From Flavihumibacter profundi (GTDB lineage: Bacteria > Bacteroidota > Bacteroidia > Chitinophagales > Chitinophagaceae): a stretch of DNA of 64,000 nt. Positions 1 to 8,727 of the stretch are shown here, piece by piece; positions within the stretch are counted from its first letter, which is position 1, and each line of letters opens with the position of its first letter. Location: assembly GCF_020076305.1 (NCBI RefSeq), contig NZ_JAIQXE010000002.1, positions 1,071,312 through 1,135,311 on the forward strand. Direction: 5' to 3'. Below the pieces are notes generated by a model. It was not told where the DNA came from, ran no database searches, and saw nothing but the letters and a program-made list of their open reading frames with translations. A program made the translations under genes and the position numbers.

Positions 1-789
1 GATGAAAACTGGCCAGAGCATATTATAGCTCAAATTGGTAACCTTGAAACTGCCCGTGCCTGGGATGTTGATGGTGATGGTATTGTGGAAATTGTACCGA
101 ATAACCTGGAAAAGACATTCAGGTTTTATCGTTTGGACCTTGATGCAAAAGGAAAAGGTAAGGGCAGTTTTGCTGAGCATAAGCTGTTCGATACTCAGGG
201 CCATGGACTTGGTTTTGGTGACGTGAACAATGATGGCCGCTCAGATTTTGTATTAGCTGATGGTTGGCTTGAAGCGCCTAAGAAGCCCCTGGCTGAACCC
301 TGGAAATGGCATCCCGAATTCCATTTCGATAAAGCCAGTATACCCATACTGGTTGTGGACCTTAATAAAGATGGCCATAATGACCTGATCGTTGGAAATG
401 GTCACGGCTACGGCTTGTATTGGTATGAACAAGGTCAAGGAGGGAAATGGATTAAACATGACATTGATCCTAATAACGCACAATTCCATACTATGGCCTG
501 GGCAGATATCACCGGCGATAATATCCCCGAATTATTAACCGGGAAACGCTTCAGGGCACACAATGACCATGATCCCGGTGCTTATGACGATTATGGCCTG
601 TATTATTACCAATGGAACGGGGAAGCATTTAGTAAGCAGGTTATTAATTACGGTGCCTTAGGGTTTGCCAAAGGCACCGGTAATTTTTTTACAGTGACTG
701 ACCTTAATGCCGATGGGCGTCCTGATTGGATTGTTGCCGGAAAAGATGGCCTGTGTATTTTTTATAATGAGGGGGTTAATAAGTTTTAA
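1..789 (+). CDS. FG-GAP/VCBS repeat protein, 3' part
   Basis: The reading frame is open from base 1, so only the last 262 residues of a longer protein are present; the ATG at 85 is internal. Calcium-loop-like motifs of FG-GAP repeats recur: DVDGDGI, DVNNDGRSD, DLNKDGHND, DITGDNIPE, DLNADGRPD. Such repeats fold into a beta-propeller and occur in exported or cell-surface proteins. No enzymatic domain is visible in this part; any catalytic domain or signal peptide would lie before the window. It converges on the phospholipase gene, whose stop lies 11 bp away. Fold is confident, function unknown. Confidence 0.85.
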   Translation, partial: DENWPEHIIAQIGNLETARAWDVDGDGIVEIVPNNLEKTFRFYRLDLDAKGKGKGSFAEHKLFDTQGHGLGFGDVNNDGRSDFVLADGWLEAPKKPLAEPWKWHPEFHFDKASIPILVVDLNKDGHNDLIVGNGHGYGLYWYEQGQGGKWIKHDIDPNNAQFHTMAWADITGDNIPELLTGKRFRAHNDHDPGAYDDYGLYYYQWNGEAFSKQVINYGALGFAKGTGNFFTVTDLNADGRPDWIVAGKDGLCIFYNEGVNKF

Positions 790-800
790 GCGGTATATAA

Positions 801-3326
801 TTATATTGCCTTGCCCATAGCAGGATCAGTTTTGCTGATTTCCCCGGTTTCTATATGTCCCGCATACCTTGCCTCAAACAAATCATGGCCATTTATTTTT
901 ATGGAAAAATCATACCAGTTATGGCTTTTGTCGAGGTTTAAAATAATTGCAGAGTCTGAACCGGTAACCGCCAGGTTTTTGGTAACAACCGGGTTTTTGT
1001 AAGCGTTATCAATAATTTCTAACACTTGTTGCCTGCCGCTTTTGTTTTTGAGGTGCAAAGCGATATTCCCGGTGAGCCTTTTTGGGTTCAGTTTTGCATG
1101 TTCATAGTCGCACAGGATATCCACATCGGGGTTATTGCTACTGCCTTTAAATTCCCGGAAAAATCCATTCGGCCCATAGACACAGAGGTGGTATACATTG
1201 TTTTCAAAATTGGCGATTGACCAATAATCTTTTAATGCATCGCCTGCAATTACAGTATACGACCATGTTTCAAGCGTCTTGTTTTTATAATTACCGGGAG
1301 TGTAAACATTAAAAGGCGAACCCAGGGATTGCTGGCCAAAGACCTTGTTGCCCGACCTGAATTGTATTTCAAAAGATTTTTTGTCTGGGCTAAGATGGCC
1401 ATCAACATATAAGTCGTAAGGTAAAGCGCAGGCCGCACGAGTCCCTTTTTCCTGGCGTGGCATAAAATCAACAGCCGACGGATCCTTTTTTATTTGTTCT
1501 ATTTCTGCGGCAGTAAGGTTTTTAAAATTAGAAGGCAGCTCTTTAAATTTGGCTTTGTGGATATCTTCTACAACTTCATCCCTTTTAAGCGGGGCGGGCG
1601 TGGAAATCTCTTCACCATTGTATGGCCGGAAATTTGAGGTAAGGTCCCCGCAGACCGTACGGCGCCACTGGCTGATATTTTTTTCTTCTATTTTCTTCCC
1701 GTATTTATTGTTCAGGAAATTTTCAAGGAATTGCAAAGTGGATGTATGGTCAAATACCTGTGAGTTAACATATCCACCCCGGCTCCATGGAGAGGCAATT
1801 ACAAGTGGCACCCGGAAGCCCAGGCCAATAGGGCTTTCCCTAACGGAGCGGGCATCTGAAGATTGTTGTGCTTTAGTTACATATTCCACACCAGCATCAA
1901 TGCCTTTAGATGTTAACCCTGTTCCTTCCATAGTTGGGTTTGGCACTGTGAAGGGTGGGATATGGTCAAAGTATCCGTCATTTTCATCATAGGCGAGAAT
2001 GAAAATTGTTTTTTTCCATACCTCCGGATTATGTGTAAGGATATCCATCACTTCACTGATATACCAGGCGCCATACCATGCTGCACCAGGATGATCAGAG
2101 AAATTCTCGGGAGCAACAATCCATGATACAGTCGGCAACTCCCCTTTTTTAACATCATCACGAAACTGGTGCAGAACATCACCTTTGGGTACAAGTACTT
2201 CCCTTTCGATATTTCCATCCTTGTATTTCAGGGAAGTCAGTTCATGGTAATGCGGATCATTTTTATTAGTCGTAAAAGCTTTGTTGTGAATGTTTTTATC
2301 AAATTCACTTAACTGGTTGAATTTTTCAGCAGTATATATTTTTTGCTCATTGGCATTCTTAACCAGGTACTTTTTATATTCTGCTATTTTATTACTGAGG
2401 TCTTCCGCCTCCTTGCCCGTTAAAGTTGGTAAAGCCAGTTCCATTTTTTGTATTTCGGTCTTGGCTAAAGCTGCATATTTGGGCAGGTTGGCAATATATC
2501 CCGGGGTAAGTTTCACATTATATTGTGCAAAAAACTCCAGCGGGTTATCCGTAAAATTTGCCAGCCATGAATCTTCCTCCCCTTCCAGGCCTACGCCTAC
2601 ACTAAGTTCATTTTGGTAAACTTTCCAGGAGACACCGTTTTTTTCAAGCCTTTCGGGGAAGGTTGTCCAGTTGGCCCAGTTATCGTAATCGATATCGCCA
2701 TTCCAAACCTTTGCATGTGCGGCTGCTAGCTGTTTCTCACGGATAGTTCCGGACCAGAAATAAACCCTGTTTGGCGTGGTGCCAGTGAAAGCTGAACAAA
2801 AATTCTGGTCGCAAACCGTAAAGGCATCAGCAAGTGCATAATAAAATGGAATATCCTGCCGGGTATAATATCCCATGGTTAATGGCATTTCGCTCTACTC
2901 TTTGTGGCCGGAATGCTTTGCATCGAGCCATTTGTCGTACCGGCCATGGTTCCAGGCATCAACCTGGTTGCTCCAGGAGTGGGGAAGAGAACTCATCCAG
3001 GTGGCTTTTGTATCTTTTATATCCAGGTGAAACGGAGGATAAGTTTCCCCTTTTTGATTGGTTTGCAGCCATACTGGGTTTTTGTTGGGCAAGGTTATTG
3101 CCCTGGGATCATTGAACCCGCGTACACCCTGTAATGTGCCATAGGTATGATCGAATGAGCGGTTCTCCTGCATTAATATTACAATATGTTCTGCATCCAG
3201 GTAAGTACTGCCTGGTGTGGGGTTGATGGCTAGTGCCTTTTGGATCGGCATGGGAAGTATATTCAGCATACCTGTACCACCTGCCAGTAATGAAGCCCGT
3301 TTAAGAAATTCTCTCCTGTTATCCAT
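801..3326 (-). pseudogene. Phospholipase C, phosphocholine-specific type, interrupted by an in-frame amber stop
   Basis: Read through, this is an 841-residue protein of the phosphoesterase family (non-haemolytic/haemolytic phospholipase C of Pseudomonas and relatives), which hydrolyses phospholipid head groups outside the cytoplasm. It starts at ATG 3326 with a twin-arginine signal (NRREFLKRASLLAGG). The active-site start motif HIVILMQENRSFDHTYG follows, then GTTPNRVYFWSG and YDENDGYFDHIPPF. Two C-terminal DUF756-type beta domains are suggested (about 550-640 and 660-750). Codon 144 is TAG (2897-2895), in the same frame as the flanking coding sequence on both sides and without any shift. A restart at ATG 2888 would lose the Tat signal and the catalytic N-terminus. 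It is either a recent nonsense mutation or a sequencing error. Confidence 0.85.
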
Positions 3327-3376
3327 GATGATTTTATAATAATACAAAGGCGAAAAATTACTAATTAACCTATTAT

Positions 3377-4174
3377 TTATTGAAAAAAAAAGTTCCTTGG
3401 GTAAAAGCGGATATGTTCGAATACATAATTTTCATGCAGCCGGAGTTTGTCAAGCAATTGTTTCAATTCGCTTTCTTCCCATTTCTTCTGGAACATTTCA
3501 TCATGCAGTAATACCACTATATGGTCTTTGGTAAAGGTGTTGCCGGTTTCCAGGCGGGATTCAATTTCTTTCAGCATCTGTTCAACAGTTTGTAAAGGCC
3601 TGCCATCTGTAGCATTGTGTTGCCATTCGATATCCCATCCATATAAAGAATAGCCATTCTCTGCCAGTAAATCAGCAGCTGCAGAACCACTTACTTCATC
3701 ATCTTTCTTTCTATTGCCAATTCGCCACATATTCCTTCCGGGCAAGCGGACAATTTTATACCGCAGTTTCAGTAGTTGTTCATTCTTCTGGATATCGGCC
3801 AGTACATTTTTCGGGTTGCTGTAAAAAAGGGTGTATTTGCCATTTGCATGGGAGTAGCTATGGTTGCAGGCTTCCACAAATGGGTTTTGTTCATATAATT
3901 TGTAATAACTATCCAGTTGCCTGCTTTTTTCTGCATGCTCACCAACCAGGAACACATTTATCTTCAAGCGTTCTGCAAGGATTACACTATCAATGTTTTC
4001 GCTACCTTTTAAAGGGCCGTCATCAAAAGTCAAATAAATATACCTGAGCGGGAAGATTTTTGTCCTGCCTTCAGGTTTAGCTGAATTGTTAGTTATTATA
4101 AAAGAGGAATATACCACTACCAATAATGAGGTTACTATTAGTGGCAGTGTTTTTTTAAAAAAGGCTCTTTGCAT
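3377..4174 (-). CDS. Polysaccharide deacetylase (NodB-type) family protein
   Basis: 265 residues with an N-terminal membrane anchor or uncleaved signal (about 8-28) and a NodB homology domain. Visible family motifs are TFDDGP (Asp51/Asp52; catalytic base and metal ligand), HSYSH (His105/His109; metal ligands), RLPGRN (motif 3) and LLHDE (motif 5). The family removes acetyl groups from chitin, peptidoglycan or related N-acetyl sugars using a divalent metal. The domain also carries a FDDGP-to-LKGS loop typical of anchored periplasmic enzymes. Substrate cannot be told from sequence. It is 50 bp downstream of the broken phospholipase start, on the same strand, so it could be transcribed independently; no clear promoter motif was found. 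Confidence 0.85.
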   Translation of the reverse strand: MQRAFFKKTLPLIVTSLLVVVYSSFIITNNSAKPEGRTKIFPLRYIYLTFDDGPLKGSENIDSVILAERLKINVFLVGEHAEKSRQLDSYYKLYEQNPFVEACNHSYSHANGKYTLFYSNPKNVLADIQKNEQLLKLRYKIVRLPGRNMWRIGNRKKDDEVSGSAAADLLAENGYSLYGWDIEWQHNATDGRPLQTVEQMLKEIESRLETGNTFTKDHIVVLLHDEMFQKKWEESELKQLLDKLRLHENYVFEHIRFYPRNFFFQ

Positions 4175-4317
4175 ATGCCAGTGTTGTCGGTAAAATTACC
4201 ATTTGAGCTGGATACGATTAACGGGTAATTCCAGCTATATTTAGGGAATACTGTTTTGCAGAAACATGTAAATTGGGTATCTTATCCGTTTTTTCAAATG
4301 CTCTTTAATTGCCAGAT

Positions 4318-7300
4318 ATGAAAAAAGGTTTTGTATTTAGTAGTGTAGTTTTTACTTTCCTTATTGTATCCTGCAAACAGCAGGCCGTTACTGACATTTC
4401 TTCCATCAAACAGTTGGAGCCTGCAGTAGCCGTGCGAATGTCAGATTCCATTGGCAGCGTGCTGAAACCCCAGCTGGCAGATGGGTTAACTATTAAACTC
4501 TGGGGTGTTGATTCATTGGTTATTTCGCCCATTGCCATTGATATTGATGACCAGGGCCGTTTGTACTATACCAAAACCAACCGGCAGGTGAATTCCGAGT
4601 TTGATATCCGTGCGCACCGCGACTGGGAGATCCGGTCCATCAGCCTGCAAACGGTGGAAGACAGGCGTAATTTCCTGCACACGGAATTATCACCTGAAAA
4701 TAGTTACCGCAATAAATGGCTGAAAGATGTGAATGGCGACAGCTCACGCGACTGGCGCGATCTAACTGTTGAAAAGGAAAATGTATTCAGGCTGGAAGAT
4801 CTGAATGGTGACGGCGTTGCTGATAAATCCCAGCGGGTAGTGGATGATTTTCATGATGAGGTGACCGATGTGGCCGGTGGGGTATTATCTGACGGTGATG
4901 ACCTGTATGTAGCTGTAGCGCCTGACCTGTGGCGTATGAAAGATAAAAATGGTGATGGTATTGCCGATGAAAAAACTTCCCTTTCCCATGGCTACGGCGT
5001 GCATATTGGCTTTAGCGGTCATGGCATGTCGGGCGTTGAAATGGGCCCTGATGGAAAAATATATTGGCAAATCGGGGATATCGGTTTTAACGGCAAATCG
5101 GCAGATGGACAAAAATGGGAATATCCCAACAGTGGGGTCATCGCCCGGTCTAATCCGGATGGTAGTGATTTTGAAGTATTTGCCGCGGGATTGCGCAATA
5201 CACATGAATTTGCATTTGATGAGTTTGGGAACCTGATCAGCGAAGACAATGACGGCGACCATGCCGGGGAAAAAGAAAGGCTGGTTTATATAACCAATGG
5301 TTCCGATGCTGGCTGGAGATCGAATTGGCAATATGGTAAATACAATGATCCTGATAATAATACCTATAAAGTTTGGATGGATGAAAAGATGTACCTGCCC
5401 CGTTACGAGGGACAGGCAGCTTACATTACACCATGCATCTCCAATTATGTAAGTGGGCCGGCGGGATTTGTATACAATCCGGGTACCGCACTCGGACCGC
5501 AATACAAGAACCATTTTTTTGTAGCGGAGTTTGTGGGTAGTCCCGCTGGCTCAGCCATTCACAGTTTCACCTTAAAACCAAAGGGTGCGACTTTTGAACT
5601 AGGTGATACCAAAAAGATTGTCAGTGGAATTTTGACTACGGGCATGGATTTTGGTCCGGATGGCGCACTTTATGCTGCAGACTGGATTGATGGCTGGGCA
5701 ACGGGAAAATTTGGCCGGATATGGAAGCTGGATGATAAGGCAGGTGCAGCAATGCCGGAACGGAAGCTCACCAAAGATTTGCTGGCAGCTGATTTCAAGG
5801 GTTATAGTAAAGAACAGTTAGGAGAATTGTTAGGTAATGCGGATATGCGTGTGCGTTTGAAAGCACAGTTTGAACTGGTAAAAAGAGGTACCCAGTCCAT
5901 GCCTGTATTGCAACAATGGCTGGCACAGAAAAATAACCAATTGGCAAGGATTCATGGAATTTGGGGTATTAGCCAGTTGGCGCGAAAAGAAAAGGATCAG
6001 GCGACTGTGTTGTTGCCTTACCTGAAAGACCAGGATCCAGAGATCAGGGCCCAGGTAGCTAAGTGGTTAGGTGATATTCGTTATAAGGCAGCCGGTGAGT
6101 CGCTATTGCCACTGTTGAATGATTCGTATAGCCGTGCCCGTTTCTTTGCTGCTGAAGCCCTTGGGAGGATATCTTACGAGCCGGCAATACAGCCAATAAT
6201 TGACATGTTGCGTGCCAACAGGGATGAAGATGCTTATTTACGGCATGCCGGATCGCTGGCTTTATCGCGTATAGGAAAAGCAGATCCAATCATTGCTTTG
6301 TCAAAAGATACTTCACGTGCGGTGCGCATTGCAGCAGTTGTTGCATTAAGGCGGATGAGCCATCCCAGTATCGCGAATTTCCTGGCAGATGCTGATGAAT
6401 TTGTAGTTACCGAAACTGCAAGGGCAATAAATGATGATAATTCCATTCCGGCAGCTTTGCCTGCATTAGGGGGATTATTGAATACTACCCACTTTACAAA
6501 CGAAGCCTTGATCAGGAGGGTTATCAATGCCAATATGCGGGTTGGAACGGAAGACGCCTTGCAGGCCTTAGTGGATTATGCAGCGAAAGATGGCAACCCC
6601 GTGAACATGCGCCTTGAAGCCATTTCAACCTTAAGCACCTGGGCCAAACCTTCGGTGCTGGACAGGGTGGACGGAAGGCTAAGGGGGGCGGTAACCCGCG
6701 ACGCTGCTCCAGTGAAAGCAAAAGCAGGTCCGGTTTTAATGAAGCTATTGGCCAGTAAAGACGGCCAGATCAGGTTGGGAGCTGCTAAGGCAATCAGTAA
6801 GCTGCAAATCAGCGGCAGTGAAAAACTGCTGCTGGGCTTATTAAAAACTGATCCCCAGCCTGCAGTCAGGAAAGAAGCCCTGGAAGCATTGGCAAATTTG
6901 CAATACGACCAGATTGGAATGGCGATTAAGCAGGCACTTTCAGATAAAGAAAAGATTGTTCGCGTAGCCGGCATTGACCTGCTGGGAAGATCAAAAGTGC
7001 CGGCTGATCTGATGGTGAGTTTGTTAGCCAACGTAATCAATACCAAGTCGACCGAAGAAAAGCAATCTGCTTTATTGACATTAGGAAAATTGCCCCTGGA
7101 TCAATCTAAAAAAGTCCTTGAAGAGCAATTGGATAAAATGGAAAAGAAAAAACTTTCTCCGGATGTGCTTATAGAACTATCGGAAGCTATTGACAGTTCG
7201 CGTTCAGCGGAACTGGCATCAAAGTTAAAAGAAGTCAGTAAAACATTAGCAACCGACACACTCACTGCAGCATTTGCAGGCAGTTTGTATGGTGGTAATC

Positions 7301-7716
7301 CCGAAAAAGGGCGGGACCTGTTTTTTGGTGGTGAAGCAGCCCAATGTATCCGTTGCCATTCTTATGATGATTATGGAGGGAATGCCGGACCTCGCCTGAA
7401 TGGAATAGCTTCGAGGTTAACGCGCCCGCAACTTCTGGAGGCGCTGATTAATCCGAGCGCCAGGCTTTCCCCCGGTTTTGGAATGGTTACGGTAACGACA
7501 AAAGACGGAAAAACTATATCCGGAATCCTGCAGGAAGAAACAAAAACCCAGTTAATGGTTAAATCGGGGAGTGATGCACCTTTAGCGATCTCCAAAGACC
7601 AGGTCGGCAAAAGGATCAATGCAAAATCCAGTATGCCGGAAATGCGGTTTATTTTAAACAAAAAAGAGATCCGGGATGTGGTGAGCTTCCTGGCCACCTT
7701 AAAGGATACAAAATGA
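4318..7716 (+). CDS. Lipoprotein with dehydrogenase-like propeller, HEAT repeats and C-terminal cytochrome c domain
   Basis: 1132 residues from ATG 4318 (an upstream TTG at 4309 is less likely). The N-terminus is a lipoprotein signal ending in IVSCKQQ. Residues about 60-470 resemble the putative membrane-bound dehydrogenase domain seen in Planctomycetes, Verrucomicrobia and Bacteroidota, a PQQ-sugar-dehydrogenase-like propeller, with DLNGDGVAD and KDKNGDGIADE loops. About 490-980 is a run of HEAT helical repeats. The C-terminal haem domain has Cys1010-I-R-Cys1013-His1014 and a later candidate Met ligand in SSMPEM. Family knowledge suggests an outer-membrane or periplasmic oxidoreductase passing electrons to its own haem; the sugar or alcohol substrate is unknown. 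Confidence 0.88.
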   Translation: MKKGFVFSSVVFTFLIVSCKQQAVTDISSIKQLEPAVAVRMSDSIGSVLKPQLADGLTIKLWGVDSLVISPIAIDIDDQGRLYYTKTNRQVNSEFDIRAHRDWEIRSISLQTVEDRRNFLHTELSPENSYRNKWLKDVNGDSSRDWRDLTVEKENVFRLEDLNGDGVADKSQRVVDDFHDEVTDVAGGVLSDGDDLYVAVAPDLWRMKDKNGDGIADEKTSLSHGYGVHIGFSGHGMSGVEMGPDGKIYWQIGDIGFNGKSADGQKWEYPNSGVIARSNPDGSDFEVFAAGLRNTHEFAFDEFGNLISEDNDGDHAGEKERLVYITNGSDAGWRSNWQYGKYNDPDNNTYKVWMDEKMYLPRYEGQAAYITPCISNYVSGPAGFVYNPGTALGPQYKNHFFVAEFVGSPAGSAIHSFTLKPKGATFELGDTKKIVSGILTTGMDFGPDGALYAADWIDGWATGKFGRIWKLDDKAGAAMPERKLTKDLLAADFKGYSKEQLGELLGNADMRVRLKAQFELVKRGTQSMPVLQQWLAQKNNQLARIHGIWGISQLARKEKDQATVLLPYLKDQDPEIRAQVAKWLGDIRYKAAGESLLPLLNDSYSRARFFAAEALGRISYEPAIQPIIDMLRANRDEDAYLRHAGSLALSRIGKADPIIALSKDTSRAVRIAAVVALRRMSHPSIANFLADADEFVVTETARAINDDNSIPAALPALGGLLNTTHFTNEALIRRVINANMRVGTEDALQALVDYAAKDGNPVNMRLEAISTLSTWAKPSVLDRVDGRLRGAVTRDAAPVKAKAGPVLMKLLASKDGQIRLGAAKAISKLQISGSEKLLLGLLKTDPQPAVRKEALEALANLQYDQIGMAIKQALSDKEKIVRVAGIDLLGRSKVPADLMVSLLANVINTKSTEEKQSALLTLGKLPLDQSKKVLEEQLDKMEKKKLSPDVLIELSEAIDSSRSAELASKLKEVSKTLATDTLTAAFAGSLYGGNPEKGRDLFFGGEAAQCIRCHSYDDYGGNAGPRLNGIASRLTRPQLLEALINPSARLSPGFGMVTVTTKDGKTISGILQEETKTQLMVKSGSDAPLAISKDQVGKRINAKSSMPEMRFILNKKEIRDVVSFLATLKDTK

Positions 7717-7734
7717 ACATAAGATTGCTGACAT

Positions 7735-7765
7735 AAAAAAAGGCCGGAATTTTCCGGCCTTTTTT
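7735..7765. terminator. Bidirectional rho-independent terminator
   Basis: A perfect 9-bp stem AGGCCGGAA / TTCCGGCCT (7741-7749 and 7752-7760) with a 2-base loop is flanked by six A on the left and five T on the right. It therefore has a U-tract in both directions. It lies between two convergent genes and can end both the dehydrogenase-like gene (stop 7716) and the metalloprotease gene (stop 7782). Confidence 0.9.
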
Positions 7766-7781
7766 ATTATTAAGTAAATTA

Positions 7782-8585
7782 TTAATACAGGTAATTCAAT
7801 GCCGTTTTATCATTAGCATTAAATGGGCGGTCCATGCCGCTGCCGATACAAGCCAGCATCCAGGAGTTGGCATCAGGTCCGGTAGGTGTTCCTGGTATAT
7901 TGATGGCACCAACTGTTGATGCCCCTTCATTTGAAGCAGCACCTCCACAGCTATAACTGCGGTCCATATAATCAGTATGACGGAATCCAATGCAATGTCC
8001 CATTTCATGCGCCAGTATGGAGGCGACAGTAGCCTGGGGTTGTGAACCGATCTGGCGTGTTGACACCAATACCTGGTTGTATGGGTTGCCTTGTGCTGTT
8101 GGGAATCCTGCTGATGCCAGGTATTGTGCGCTTTTTGGCGCAGGGGTAATGGTAATACTTGGCGATCCGGAAGTAACTCGAAGAAAGCTTACTTGCAGGT
8201 TTTGCGCATTGTAACGGGAAATTGCTTCATCGGTTGCACTAATATAAGATACAGGCAACTTTGTAGAAACAAGAACAGTAATTACCCTTGGTAATCCAGT
8301 TACAAGGTTTGTTGTTCTATACTGCTCAGACTCACCAACCCTAAGTATACTGCCTTTCATGGATCGGTTAAGGTCGCTGTTTGGAATAAAAATATCCCCT
8401 TCAACAATGAATCCGCCTTCAGTGGATGCAATATTCGAGGTCGTGAATCCCATTTCTTTAATACTATTGATCACAGCAGGTGTAACTGCGAATGTTTCCT
8501 CAGCTGAGCTGGAAGACTTTTTACAGGAAAAGCCAGCGAGAAGCAACAATGCTGCCAATGCCGAAATACGTAAATTGTTTTGCAT
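7782..8585 (-). CDS. Secreted zinc metalloprotease (M57-like/matrixin-type), lipoprotein
   Basis: 267 residues from ATG 8585, chosen because a lipoprotein signal (LLLLAGFSCKK) follows directly; the frame is open further upstream but without signal-like sequence. The zinc site is HEMGHCIGFRH (His193-Glu194-x-x-His197, third ligand His in FRH), followed by a conserved region NSWMLAC that could hold the Met-turn, as in metzincins. In Bacteroidota such proteins are annotated as M57 family or protease B. It probably cleaves proteins at the cell surface. It is divergent from the S8 protease gene, with 142 bp between them. Confidence 0.85.
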   Translation of the reverse strand: MQNNLRISALAALLLLAGFSCKKSSSSAEETFAVTPAVINSIKEMGFTTSNIASTEGGFIVEGDIFIPNSDLNRSMKGSILRVGESEQYRTTNLVTGLPRVITVLVSTKLPVSYISATDEAISRYNAQNLQVSFLRVTSGSPSITITPAPKSAQYLASAGFPTAQGNPYNQVLVSTRQIGSQPQATVASILAHEMGHCIGFRHTDYMDRSYSCGGAASNEGASTVGAINIPGTPTGPDANSWMLACIGSGMDRPFNANDKTALNYLY

Positions 8586-8727
8586 GTGTGTGATTTTATG
8601 AAATTTAATATTTTTTATGAGATTAAAAAATAATGACTGAAAGTAAGGTAGATTCCCTTCCCTTTTTATAGTAAACATACGATCTCGATTAGCAGCCATT
8701 TGACTATATTTAACGTTAAGTATACCT

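Noticed and set aside
2286..2888. ATG 2888 as start of a separate phospholipase gene
   Set aside because: It would lack the signal peptide and catalytic start, which are present in frame just upstream of the amber codon.
4885..5514. 209-codon frame antisense to the dehydrogenase-like gene
   Set aside because: Lies wholly opposite a well-supported gene and its translation has no recognisable domain.
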